From NCBI RefSeq assembly GCF_011927945.1, contig NZ_JAATJM010000001.1:1807501-1871500 (forward strand): a stretch of 64,000 nt of DNA, written 5' to 3'. Numbering within the stretch: the first letter of the stretch is position 1; every line of letters starts with the position of its first letter. Source of the DNA: Brevundimonas alba (GTDB lineage: Bacteria > Pseudomonadota > Alphaproteobacteria > Caulobacterales > Caulobacteraceae). The position numbers and the translations under genes are program-made. Positions 17,651 through 26,383 of this stretch are shown piece by piece. The notes beneath the pieces were generated by a model. It did no database searches and was not told the origin of the DNA. It saw nothing but the letters and a program-made list of their open reading frames with translations.

Positions 17651-18683
17651 GGCCGGGCAGGTACTGGGTCGTGAAGGCCTGACGCCAGTCGAGACTGGTC
17701 GGGTAGACACCGGCCTGAGAGGTCACCTCGAAGAAGGCGCGCCACCGCTCGGCCGTCATGGCGCCGAGGCCGTAGAGAGCGGCGTCGCCGCCATCGACGA
17801 TGCCGTTCGCCTTCAACTTCGCCCGGGCCTGATCAAGGATATCCTGGGTCATGTCCGGATTGTCCCGGCGGATCAGGGCGTCGGCGGCCTTGCCGTCGCC
17901 CTGGATGTAGTCGCGCCAGCCCTCGGCCGAGGCGGCGATGAAGCTGCGCAGGGCGCGGGCGTTGTCGCGGGCGAAGGCTGTCGGGGCCAGGACCATGGTG
18001 GCGTAGGAGGGGTAGCCCTCCTCGGCGAGGAGGAAGACCTTGGGTGTGAAGCCCGCCTCCTTCTCGATCGTATAGGGCTCGCTGGTCAGATAGCCCTGCT
18101 GCACGGCCCGCTCGTCGGCGAGGAAGGGGGCGAGGTTGAAGGTGTATTTGCGGACCTGATCGTCGGTGAAGCCGTATTTGGACTTCAGCCAGACCCAGAA
18201 GGCGTTGATCGAGGCGTCGGCCAGCAGGATGGGGCGGCCGCGCAGATCGGCGATGGAGTTCAGCGCCGGGTCGGGGTGGGCGATCAGAACCTGCGGATCC
18301 TTCTGGAAGAAGGCGGCGACGGCCTTCACCGGAGCGCCCTCGGCAACGAGGTTCATCGGGATGAAGCTGTTCGAACCCATGCCGAGCTCGACCGCGCCGG
18401 ACGCCAGTAGCTGGGGCACGTTGACCGCGGGGCCGCCCTGAATGATCTGGACGTTGAGGCCGCGCTTCTCGTAGGCGCCGGACGCCAACGCCTGGTAGAA
18501 GCCGCCGTGCTCAGCCTGGGCGCGCCAGTCGGTGGCGAAGCGGAGCCGGACGCGGCCATCATCGTCGACGGGCGCCTCGGACCGGTCGCAGCCGGCGAGG
18601 GCGGTGGTCGCGGCCAAGGCACCGGCGCCTGCGATCAGGGCGCGGCGGTCAGGCGACGATGGGCGATTCCCGCGACGGTTCAT
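17643..18683 (-). CDS. ABC transporter substrate-binding protein, NMT1/THI5-like
   Basis: A 346-residue binding protein with a Tat-like and lipobox N-terminus (DRRALIAG, then ALAGC). The mature part has the ThiY/THI5-like opening RLRFATDWRAQAEHGGFYQAL and the GSNSFIPMNL and VAAFFQKDP segments of this family, which bind thiamine pyrimidine precursors or aromatic/alkane sulfonates. No thi gene or TPP riboswitch was seen nearby, so the ligand is left open. It is first in its operon; the 579-bp upstream interval has no gene. Confidence 0.85.
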   Translation of the reverse strand: MNRRGNRPSSPDRRALIAGAGALAATTALAGCDRSEAPVDDDGRVRLRFATDWRAQAEHGGFYQALASGAYEKRGLNVQIIQGGPAVNVPQLLASGAVELGMGSNSFIPMNLVAEGAPVKAVAAFFQKDPQVLIAHPDPALNSIADLRGRPILLADASINAFWVWLKSKYGFTDDQVRKYTFNLAPFLADERAVQQGYLTSEPYTIEKEAGFTPKVFLLAEEGYPSYATMVLAPTAFARDNARALRSFIAASAEGWRDYIQGDGKAADALIRRDNPDMTQDILDQARAKLKANGIVDGGDAALYGLGAMTAERWRAFFEVTSQAGVYPTSLDWRQAFTTQYLPGRG

Positions 18684-18764
18684 GGGCTTGGTTTACGGCC
18701 CGTGCGGAGGGAAGGGAAGGGCGCGTCCGCGGGGCTGCTTTCCCGAACCGGACGCCGGAATTGA

Positions 18765-18812
18765 GCGAGGGGACGAAGATCCCCGGCGAACCGGTTTTCC
18801 TCGTCCCCTCGC
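18765..18812. repeat. long hairpin with tetraloop-capped inner stem
   Basis: GCGAGGGGACGA and TCGTCCCCTCGC make a perfect 12-bp stem around a 24-base loop. The loop itself contains CCGG-TTCG-CCGG on the minus strand. It resembles REP-type palindromic elements. Confidence 0.6.
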
Positions 18813-18832
18813 CAAGTCCGGGTTGGACTTGG
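18812..18832. repeat. second hairpin next to the first
   Basis: CCAAGTCC, loop GGGTT, GGACTTGG is a perfect 8-bp stem directly abutting the longer hairpin, giving a paired-palindrome arrangement. Confidence 0.55.
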
Positions 18833-19262
18833 CCATTGAGGTTCAGGGCCCTGGCTTCGGCATCAGCGAGGCGAACCCCGGTGATGGTCAGCTGTATCCT
18901 GTCGCGCTCCTGGTCTCCGGCGTTCCACGAGGTCGAGCCCCGCGCCGTCCATCGATCCTGATCCGGTTCCCTCCGGTCTTCTGGGGCCGAAGCCTTCGAA
19001 GGGTCCTTTGGGCCTTGATCCTGCCCCCCGCTCGTTAAGGTCCGAAAACCCCCCGGTAGCATCAGGTCAGAGAGCCGGGCCGGTCCGCTTTGAGCCCCGG
19101 GTCTCCCCGGATTTCCGCGCCGCCGTGTCCCTCGGCCTGTTGACGTTCGCGCCAAATCCGGTAGACGGCAAGCGCCCGAATTCGGCCGGCTGTGCGGAAC
19201 CGCCCCAGCCCGGTGGACAACCCTGTGCATATCTGTGGGCGGACAGAATTGGCTTAGCCGTA

Positions 19263-20270
19263 TCAGCGGCTTGCGTTGTCCACAGAAACGGGCGGAACAG
19301 CGAGCATTTCGTCGATCCAGCGGCGGATGAAGGCTTGGGCCGGGCCGGCGGAGGCGACGACGAAGTGCTGGAAGCCGTGCGGAGCGAGCGGCACGTCGAG
19401 CAGCATTGTGTCGGCATGGGCGGACCATCGGTCGGCCATGAGCAGGCTGTCGTCGCGAAGAGGGTCGGCTTCGCCCATGACAAACAAGGCGGGCGGCATG
19501 CCGGTGAGGTCGCCATGAAGCGGCGAGACGTCCGGCTGGCGGCGAGCCGCCTCGTCGCGACCCGGAGTCAGTTTGCCGAGGTCGCGAACGAGGTTTGGGC
19601 CGTCGAACAGCAAGGTGGCGGCGTCTGCGGCGTGAACCGAAGGCGTGCCCGCCAGATCGAAAACGCCCTGTACGAAGATCGGGAGCGGTAGGTCGGCGGC
19701 GCCGTCGTCCCTCAGCCGTTGCAGGGCGAGTGCGGCCAGGTGCGCCCCGGCGGACTCGCCAATGACGAAGACGTGGTCGACGTTGAACCGGGCGCGGCCT
19801 TCGCCGACCGCCCAGCGCAGGGCGGCGACGCAGTCGGCCAGGGCGTCGGGCATCCAGACGCCGCGGGTCTCGTCGAGCAGACGGTAGTCGACGGAGGCGA
19901 CTGCGAGGGCCGCCTCAGCGAGATGCCCGGTCAAGCGGTCATTGAGGGCGGCGCTGCCGAACACCCAGCCGCCGCCATGGAGGTCGACGACCAAGGCTCG
20001 CGGCTGAGCTGCAGGCAGCAGCAGGCGCAGGGGGAGCGGGCCCGCCGGTCCGGCGACGGTTTCGAGGGCCACGGTCACACCTCGGCGTTTCAACGCCGCC
20101 GCCGTGAAACGGCCGGCGGTGACGCTGGCGATGCCGTTGAGCTTCATGCCGAGAGCCAGGCGCCAGCCGCCCATTTTCAGGCGCGGAGCCCGGGCCATGG
20201 CGGCGTTGACTCGCCGCGCCGCGGCCATTTGTGCGGGCGTGAGCGGGAGACGATGAACCGTCAGGGACAT
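19263..20270 (-). CDS. alpha/beta hydrolase fold-3 esterase, HSL family
   Basis: A 335-residue hydrolase of the hormone-sensitive-lipase family. The oxyanion motif HGGGW is in VVDLHGGGWVFGSA, the nucleophile Ser in VIGESAGAHLAAL (GESAG), the acid in MGEADPLRDDS and the catalytic His in APHGFQHF. These enzymes hydrolyse short-chain acyl esters in the cytoplasm. No signal peptide. The natural substrate cannot be told. 43 bases separate it from the ABC-F gene. Confidence 0.9.
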   Translation of the reverse strand: MSLTVHRLPLTPAQMAAARRVNAAMARAPRLKMGGWRLALGMKLNGIASVTAGRFTAAALKRRGVTVALETVAGPAGPLPLRLLLPAAQPRALVVDLHGGGWVFGSAALNDRLTGHLAEAALAVASVDYRLLDETRGVWMPDALADCVAALRWAVGEGRARFNVDHVFVIGESAGAHLAALALQRLRDDGAADLPLPIFVQGVFDLAGTPSVHAADAATLLFDGPNLVRDLGKLTPGRDEAARRQPDVSPLHGDLTGMPPALFVMGEADPLRDDSLLMADRWSAHADTMLLDVPLAPHGFQHFVVASAGPAQAFIRRWIDEMLAVPPVSVDNASR

Positions 20271-20313
20271 GGCGTCATCCTAGCGGTCGAAAGCCTGTGC
20301 GCCATGCGGCAGG

Positions 20314-22155
20314 TCAGCCCGCCAGCGCCTCGCGTTTGGCTTCGAGTTCCATCCATTCCTCTTCCGCTGCGGCCAGAAGGGTGCGGGCGCGGTCGGCGTT
20401 GGCGGTGGCGCGGTCGAAGGCCTTGCGGTCGCGGCTGTAGAGGTCCGGGTCGGCGAGGGTCGCCTCGTGACGGGCGATGTCGGCGGGGAGGGTTTCCAGG
20501 AGCCCTTCCAGTTCCTTGAGACGATGGGCGTCCTTGAAGGAGAGTTTGCCGGGTTTCTTCGAAGCGGCCGGCGCGACGGAAGCGGGAGCAGGCTGCGCCT
20601 CGGCGCGACGGGCGGCCTCCTTGTCCTGCGGGCGGGGATTGGCGCCGGGCTGGAGGAAGCCGGGGTTCTGGCGGATGAAGTCGGTCCAGCCGCCGGGCGT
20701 TTCGACGATGTCTCCGCGGCCGTTCATGGCGACGGTCGAAGTGGCGAGGCGGTCGACGAAGTCGCGGTCGTGGCTGACGAGGATCAGGGTGCCGTCGTAC
20801 TGCTCGAGCAGTTCCTCGAGCTTGTCGAGGGTGTCCATGTCGAGGTCGTTGGTCGGCTCGTCGAGGACCAGCATGTTGGCGGGCTTGGCCAGGGCGCGGG
20901 CGAGAAGCAGGCGGTTGCGCTCGCCGCCGGAGAGGGTGGAGATCGGCTGGCGAAGCTGACCTTCCTGGAAAAGGAAGTCCTTGGCGTAGGCGGCCACGTG
21001 TTTCGAGACACCGCGCACGAGGATGGAGTCGCCGCCACCGGGGGTGAGGGCGTCCCACAGGGTCATGTCGCTGCGCAGGCCCTCGCGCGACTGGTCGAGA
21101 TAGACCGGGTCGAGATTGGCGCCGAGCCGCACCGTGCCGCCGTCGGGCTGGAGTTCGCCGAGGAGGATCTTCACCAGGGTGGTCTTGCCGGCGCCGTTGG
21201 GGCCGACGATGGCGAGCCGGTCGCCGCGGATGACGCGGGTGGTGAAGGGCTTGATGACGGTGCGCTCGCCAAACGCCTTGGTCACGCCCTTCAGATCGGC
21301 GACGAGCTTGCCCGACGCCGCGCCGGAATCGACGCCGAGGTTCAGTTCGCGAGGCAGGTCGCGGACGCGTTCGGCCCGGTCGGCGCGCATGGCCTGGAGG
21401 GCGCGCGCGCGGCCCTCATTGCGGGTGCGCTGGGCGGTGATCGAGCGGTAGAAGGTGTAGGTCTCGCTCTCGATCCGCTTGGTCAGGCGGCGCAGGGATT
21501 CCGCCTCCTCCTCCATCACCTTGGCGGCCCATTCGTCGAAGGCGGCGAAGCCCTTGTTGAGAGTGCGCACGCGGCGGTTTTCGAGCCAGTGCACGGCTTG
21601 GGTGGTGCGGTTCAGGAAGGCGCGGTCGTGGCTGACCACCAGCACGGCGAAGCGAGCGCTGAGCAGCTCGTTCTCCAGCAGCTCGATGGCGAGGATGTCG
21701 AGGTGGTTGGTCGGCTCGTCGAGGAGGAGCAGGTCGGGCTCCTCGGCGAAAGCGCGGGCGAGGGCGGCGCGGCGGATCTCGCCCCCCGACAGGTTCAGGG
21801 CCGGTTTGGAGGGGTCGAGGCCGAAGGTGGTCAGCCACGCCTCGGCGGTCCACGGCTGGGCGTCGCCGGAGATCGCGTAGTCGAGCAGGGTTTCGCCGGT
21901 GATGACCGGCTCCTGCGGAACATAGGCGAAGCGGGTGCCGGCCTGTACCGACCGGTCACCGGCGTCGGCCTCGATCAGACCCATGACGAGCTTCATCAGG
22001 GTAGACTTGCCGGCGCCGTTGCGACCGACGAGTGCGGCGCGCGTACGCGGCTCGATAGCGAGATCGACGCCGTCGAACAGAGGGCGCGGTCCGTCCTGAA
22101 GCCGGACGTCCTTGAGCGCGACGAGGGGAGGTCTTCCGGGGGACTTGGCGGCCAT
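20314..22155 (-). CDS. uup: ABC-F family ATPase, Uup-like
   Basis: A 613-residue protein with two ABC domains and no membrane segment. First domain: Walker A GRNGAGKSTL, signature LSGGEIRRAAL, DEPTNHLD; second domain: GPNGAGKTTLV, LSGGERNRLLLARAL, DEPTNDLD. A linker of about 80 residues between them and a C-terminal charged coiled coil (residues 540-610) match Uup, which acts on ribosomes or branched DNA. The ATG at 22155 starts LVALKDVRL-type sequence; the frame extends 13 codons further without support. Confidence 0.88.
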   Translation of the reverse strand: MAAKSPGRPPLVALKDVRLQDGPRPLFDGVDLAIEPRTRAALVGRNGAGKSTLMKLVMGLIEADAGDRSVQAGTRFAYVPQEPVITGETLLDYAISGDAQPWTAEAWLTTFGLDPSKPALNLSGGEIRRAALARAFAEEPDLLLLDEPTNHLDILAIELLENELLSARFAVLVVSHDRAFLNRTTQAVHWLENRRVRTLNKGFAAFDEWAAKVMEEEAESLRRLTKRIESETYTFYRSITAQRTRNEGRARALQAMRADRAERVRDLPRELNLGVDSGAASGKLVADLKGVTKAFGERTVIKPFTTRVIRGDRLAIVGPNGAGKTTLVKILLGELQPDGGTVRLGANLDPVYLDQSREGLRSDMTLWDALTPGGGDSILVRGVSKHVAAYAKDFLFQEGQLRQPISTLSGGERNRLLLARALAKPANMLVLDEPTNDLDMDTLDKLEELLEQYDGTLILVSHDRDFVDRLATSTVAMNGRGDIVETPGGWTDFIRQNPGFLQPGANPRPQDKEAARRAEAQPAPASVAPAASKKPGKLSFKDAHRLKELEGLLETLPADIARHEATLADPDLYSRDRKAFDRATANADRARTLLAAAEEEWMELEAKREALAG

Positions 22156-22200
22156 GAGGCGGGGGCTATAGACCGCGCGGCGGCGGTCCGCCACCCGGTC

Positions 22201-24078
22201 TCAGGCCAGTTCGCCGGGTGTGCGCCCCTTCTTCTTCCGCCGAAAGCGCTCGGGCAGGACGGACCGGCCCTCGAGGACGCTCGCGACGCCGGTGAGGGTC
22301 GCCGCCAACAACAGCCAGAGGCTGAGGCCGACGAAGGTGCGGACGGCGAGGTCGGGAAAGGGCAGGAAGGCGGAGACGAGGAGCCCCCCGATCCAGCCGG
22401 CCAGCATGATCGACCGGCGAGGCACGACAAACGAACCAATGCGGCCCCAGGCCATCGCCCGGTCGCCCAGCGAAAGCGCTGTGACCACACCGCAGGCCGC
22501 GCCCATGCCCCAGCCGGAGGCGGCGCTGCCGACCACGGCGAGGGCTGCGATGACAACGACCGCGAGCTGTGTGGCGCCGGCGCGGCGGCGGCGGGAGATG
22601 TCCCATTGGGCGAACTCGTCGGCGATGGCTTCGGCCCCGACCTGCAGGGCCGCGGCTGCACCGACGAAGGCGACCAGAAGCGCGGTGCCCGCCTGTCCAG
22701 CCACAGCGCCGCCCTGCAGAAGCAGATAGCCGGCGATGGGAGCGAGGCCGGCGTATCGGCCCCAGTCCTTGTTGACGCCGTAGGGGGGTGGAACGTGGCT
22801 GCTGGTGATGCGGGCCCATGTCCAGACGACGAACGACAGTGGCAGCAGAAGCAGCGCCACCCACCAGGCCGGCGGGACTGCGCCCGCGATGACCAGCAGG
22901 GCCAGGGCCGCAGGCGCCCATCCGAAACGCTGCCACAGGGGGCGATGCCAAGGCGAGGCCGCGCGCCACGCCAGCCGCGGACGGGTGATGCCGTGGAGAT
23001 ATCCCACGCCGAGTGCGAAGAGGGCCGACCCGATCACGGTCCAGAAGGCGAAGAAGGTCAGCGGGGAAGGTGGGCCGAAGTCGCCCGTCGCGTTCAGCAT
23101 CAGCGCGGCGAGGCCCGGGCCGATCATCAGGGTCCACAGGAAGATCGGTCCAAGGCCGGGCCTCTCCAGCCACGCCCGCCAATGCGCCTCGGACGCGGGG
23201 TTCATCCGCGCCATCATGTCCGGGTGCTCGTACTGGAAGCGCTGGAGCATGTCGTTCACGCGGCCGGCGAACTTGGGCGTCAGGCGCTGACGGATGCGAT
23301 CGATCCGTGTCGGTTCGGACGTCAGGGCCTTCCAGACATCGTGGTCAGGATGGGAGCTGCGCTCGAGGCGGCGCAGGGTGAGGCCGGCCTCGCGCCGGCG
23401 CAGCACAGGCTCTGCGTGGCGGAGATCGACACCGACGCGGGTGGAGTCCCAGCCGAAGAATTGGATCGCGGGTTCGACCATATCGTCGACCACGGGACCG
23501 CCGAAGCTGATGACGTGCGCGAGCCATTGCTCGGTCCGGGCGTGGGTGGTCAGCGAGTCCATGGCCGGTGAGCGGAAGACGCGGATCATGGCCGCAAGGG
23601 CCTCGTGCCGGTCGCCGTCCAGGTTGGCGATCAGTTTGGTCAGGGCGTCACAGAGGCCTTGATGAGCCTCGGCCAAGTCGCGCTCGCGGGCCAGTTCGGC
23701 GCGGATGTCGTCGGGCAGTTCGGCTTCGGCCGCGGCCTGTTGCTCGGGAGTGGCGCGCGCCCATCGGTCCTCGGGCGGCGGGGCCCAGCCGCGTGAGGCG
23801 TGGTTTGCCGCCGCCGGCCGCCAGTTTGCGACCTCGTCCGGCCAGTCGTCATCGTCATCGAAGGCTTCGTCGTCCTCGCCCCCAGGACGGGTCTCTGGCA
23901 CGGCCCATTTGTTCCGGGCCATGTTCGACGCCTGATCGTAGGCGGCCCGCAAGGCCTGAAACCCCTCCGGATCGTCCTCGGGGTGAACCTCTTTCAGCCG
24001 GCGGGCGTAGGCGCGGCGGACCTCATCCGTGTCGTTGGTCGGAGAAATGCCGAGCGTGGTCCAGATGGATCGGCTCAC
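22201..24078 (-). CDS. membrane-anchored J-domain protein, likely HscC co-chaperone
   Basis: A 625-residue protein. Residues 1-60 are a J-domain-like fold (IWTTLGISPTNDTDEVRRAYARRLKEVHPEDDPEGFQALRAAYDQA) whose HPD tripeptide is HPE, as often seen in DjlB/DjlC-type proteins. Residues 60-310 are soluble and acidic then helical, and residues 320-600 contain about nine hydrophobic helices. The C-terminus is very basic. GTG start overlapping the hscC stop by four bases. In E. coli HscC works with DjlB and DjlC, so a dedicated pair is inferred. Confidence 0.8.
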   Translation of the reverse strand: MSRSIWTTLGISPTNDTDEVRRAYARRLKEVHPEDDPEGFQALRAAYDQASNMARNKWAVPETRPGGEDDEAFDDDDDWPDEVANWRPAAANHASRGWAPPPEDRWARATPEQQAAAEAELPDDIRAELARERDLAEAHQGLCDALTKLIANLDGDRHEALAAMIRVFRSPAMDSLTTHARTEQWLAHVISFGGPVVDDMVEPAIQFFGWDSTRVGVDLRHAEPVLRRREAGLTLRRLERSSHPDHDVWKALTSEPTRIDRIRQRLTPKFAGRVNDMLQRFQYEHPDMMARMNPASEAHWRAWLERPGLGPIFLWTLMIGPGLAALMLNATGDFGPPSPLTFFAFWTVIGSALFALGVGYLHGITRPRLAWRAASPWHRPLWQRFGWAPAALALLVIAGAVPPAWWVALLLLPLSFVVWTWARITSSHVPPPYGVNKDWGRYAGLAPIAGYLLLQGGAVAGQAGTALLVAFVGAAAALQVGAEAIADEFAQWDISRRRRAGATQLAVVVIAALAVVGSAASGWGMGAACGVVTALSLGDRAMAWGRIGSFVVPRRSIMLAGWIGGLLVSAFLPFPDLAVRTFVGLSLWLLLAATLTGVASVLEGRSVLPERFRRKKKGRTPGELA

Positions 24079-25781
24079 AGCCAGGTCTCGCCCTCGAAGC
24101 GGTCAAGAACCTGCGTGAGCTGGGCGCGGGCGTGTTCGATGTCGCGCGGGTCCTGCCGGTCGAGGACGATCTCGAATTCGCGGATCTGATCGGCGATGAA
24201 GGCGCGCTGGTCGCCGAGCGATTCCTCGTAGCAGCGGTTGGCGCGGGCCATGGCGGCCTTGTTGGCGTCGGCGTCGCGGGGGTGCTGCTTGAGGGCCGCG
24301 AGCGCGAGGCGTCGCTTCTCGAAATCGGCGTCGGCCATGACGGCCTCGTCGGCGACGACGAGTTCCCGCTTCTCGCCGGTCTTGGGAATGTGGACGTCGA
24401 CTTCAAGCAGGCCGTTGATGTCGTAGCTGAAGCGAATTTCGATGTGGACGCTGCCGGCGGGGCCGGGCGGGATCGGCACCTCGATCTTTCCGAGAAGGAT
24501 GTTGTCGGCGACGTTGCGCGACTCGCCCTGGTAGATCGGAATGTCGACGATCCGCTGGTTGGCCGAGGCGTTCTGATAGTACTGGACCCGGCTGGCCGGA
24601 ATGACGGTGTTGCGTTCGATGATCGGGGAGAAGGCGATGCCGATCGATCGACCCGCCGCGTCCGTCTCGCTGGCGCCGACCCCTAGGCTGTAGGGGCAGA
24701 CGTCGGTCATGACGACTTCCTTCAGCGCGACGTCGCGCGCCTTCAGGCCGGCCTGGACCGCCGCGCCGACGGCGACGGCTTCGTCGGGATTAACGGCGTT
24801 GGCCGGGAAGCGGCCGAACATCCGGGTGATGGCGCGGCGCACGATAGGCATCCGGGTCGAGCCGCCGACGAGGATAATCTCGGACAGGTCTTCGGCGCGG
24901 AGGTTTGCGTCGCGCAGGGAGCGGAGCACCGGATCGCGAAGGCGGGTCAGGAGCCCCTGACAGAGAACTTCGAAGTCTTCGGTGGTGACCTGCCGCTCGA
25001 GGGCCTTGTCCTTCCAGATCACGGACATGGTCGCAGACGGGTGCTCGCTGAGGGTGCGGCGGGCGCGCTCGGCGGCAGCGCGGATGCGCTCGCGCAGGAG
25101 GGGATCGGAGCGATCCTTGTCGGAGACGTCCTTGCCGGCGGTGCGGCGGAATTCCTCGGAGAGCACGTCGTTGAAGTCCTCGCCGCCCAGACGGTTGTCG
25201 CCGGTGGAGGAGCGGACCTCGATGATGCCCTCGAAGATCTCCAGCACCGAGACGTCGAAGGTGCCGCCGCCCAGGTCGAAGACGAGGAACCGACTGGCGT
25301 CGCCGAGCTCATGAATGCCGTAGGCGAGGGCGGCGGCGGTCGGCTCGTTCAGAAGCCGCTCGACCTTCAGGCCCGCCAGTTCGCCGGCGCGGCGCGTGGC
25401 CTTGCGCTGCTTGTCGTTGAAATAGGCCGGCACGGTGATCACGGCTTCGGTCACCGGCTCTCCGAGAAAGGCCTCGGCATCGGCCTTGAGGCGGGCGAGG
25501 ACGAGGGCGGAGAGCTCCTCGGCCGTGAAGCTGCGCTTGCCCAGCTTCGTGATCCGGCTGGACCCCATGTAGCGTTTGAAGGCGGTGGCGGTGAGCTCGG
25601 GGTGGGTGGACTGCCGTTCGCGCGCGGCGAGGCCGACCATCAGCTCGCCCGAGCTTTCGTCAAAGCTGACAGCCGACGGCGTCAGGACGTGGCCGAGGCT
25701 GTTCGGGATCAGCTCGGCCTTGCCGTCGCGAAAAATGCCGACCGCGCTGTTGGTCGTGCCCAGATCGATGCCGATGATCAC
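24075..25781 (-). CDS. hscC: Hsp70-family chaperone HscC-like
   Basis: A 568-residue Hsp70: [16 protein letters not shown] at the N-terminus, [41 protein letters not shown] and [14 protein letters not shown] in the ATPase domain, and a short substrate-binding region with [19 protein letters not shown]. The short length and short lid match HscC rather than DnaK (about 640). I chose the GTG at 25781, with GGGGGA seven bases upstream; the open frame extends further but that sequence is not Hsp70. It is coupled to the J-domain gene. Confidence 0.9.
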   Translation of the reverse strand: MIIGIDLGTTNSAVGIFRDGKAELIPNSLGHVLTPSAVSFDESSGELMVGLAARERQSTHPELTATAFKRYMGSSRITKLGKRSFTAEELSALVLARLKADAEAFLGEPVTEAVITVPAYFNDKQRKATRRAGELAGLKVERLLNEPTAAALAYGIHELGDASRFLVFDLGGGTFDVSVLEIFEGIIEVRSSTGDNRLGGEDFNDVLSEEFRRTAGKDVSDKDRSDPLLRERIRAAAERARRTLSEHPSATMSVIWKDKALERQVTTEDFEVLCQGLLTRLRDPVLRSLRDANLRAEDLSEIILVGGSTRMPIVRRAITRMFGRFPANAVNPDEAVAVGAAVQAGLKARDVALKEVVMTDVCPYSLGVGASETDAAGRSIGIAFSPIIERNTVIPASRVQYYQNASANQRIVDIPIYQGESRNVADNILLGKIEVPIPPGPAGSVHIEIRFSYDINGLLEVDVHIPKTGEKRELVVADEAVMADADFEKRRLALAALKQHPRDADANKAAMARANRCYEESLGDQRAFIADQIREFEIVLDRQDPRDIEHARAQLTQVLDRFEGETWL

Positions 25782-25881
25782 GCGTATCCCCCGAACGCCA
25801 CTCGAATTATTCCCTAGCTTGACGGCGGGCGCGGTGGAAGTGCGCGCGACACGCTCAATCAATGAGCGTATGAGGCCGCCG

Positions 25882-26340
25882 ATGGAACGACCCTTCTGGC
25901 AAACCAAGCGCCTCGAACAGATGACGCGCGAGGAGTGGGAAAGCCTGTGCGACGGTTGCGGCCTGTGCTGCCTGGTCCGGTTCGAGGACGAGGACACGGG
26001 CGAGGTGGTGCCAACGCGGGTGCATTGCCGCCTGTTCGATCCGGTGCGCTGCACCTGTTCGGACTATGCCAATCGCCGGGAGCATGTGCCGGACTGCATC
26101 AAGCTGACGCCGTGGAACATCGAGGCGCTGGAGTGGATGCCTAAGTCGTGCGCCTACCGGCGAATCCATGAGGGGCGGTCATTGGCGGCATGGCATCCGC
26201 TGGTTTCTGGCGACACAGAGAGCGTGCATGAGGCCGGGGTGTCGGTGCGGGGGCAGACGGTGTCGGAACTGGCGCTGAAGGATCCCGAGGACGCGCTGGA
26301 TTTCGAAGCGCCCGAATGGACCGGCGAGCGAGGCGCGTAA
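25882..26340 (+). CDS. YcgN family cysteine-cluster protein (UPF0260)
   Basis: A 152-residue protein with the cysteine pattern CDGCGLCC near the N-terminus, [16 protein letters not shown] and VPDCIKL, which is the conserved zinc or iron-cluster-like set of the YkgJ/YcgN group. The [21 protein letters not shown] segment is also diagnostic. Function unknown. Two in-frame ATGs at 25870 and 25882; a weak GAGG favours the second. Divergent from hscC. Confidence 0.88.
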   Translation: MERPFWQTKRLEQMTREEWESLCDGCGLCCLVRFEDEDTGEVVPTRVHCRLFDPVRCTCSDYANRREHVPDCIKLTPWNIEALEWMPKSCAYRRIHEGRSLAAWHPLVSGDTESVHEAGVSVRGQTVSELALKDPEDALDFEAPEWTGERGA

Positions 26341-26383
26341 CAGCGCTAACCGAAACTTCGTTGTTGGCTGAGAGGGTGGCGGG

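Larger units (their letters stand above)
18684..19262. other. 579-bp interval without a recognisable gene
   Basis: Open frames cross this region on both strands but have no ribosome site, no family resemblance and a composition typical of antisense frames. It holds two adjacent hairpins listed separately and a TGTGG/GTGGACAA-rich stretch near 19211-19240 that loosely recalls DnaA boxes. I searched by eye for tRNA, TPP, cobalamin and 4.5S signatures and saw none. Confidence 0.5.

Noticed and set aside
18684-19262. TPP riboswitch upstream of the THI5-like binding protein
   Set aside because: The CTGAGA and GAACCTGATC-type conserved stretches were not found on the minus strand before the gene.
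19211-19285. DnaA-box cluster or replication origin
   Set aside because: TGTGG and GTGGACAA-like stretches are loose matches only. No AT-rich unwinding region or origin-linked genes are nearby.
18649-19428. Minus-strand open frame of 259 codons covering the gene-free interval
   Set aside because: No ribosome site, no recognised domain, and it overlaps the ends of two well-supported genes. Arg/Pro/Ser-rich composition fits a chance frame.
20467-23571. A 1034-codon open frame on the plus strand
   Set aside because: It is antisense to the ABC-F and J-domain genes, which have clear family motifs. The composition is that of a mirror frame at high GC, and there is no ribosome site.
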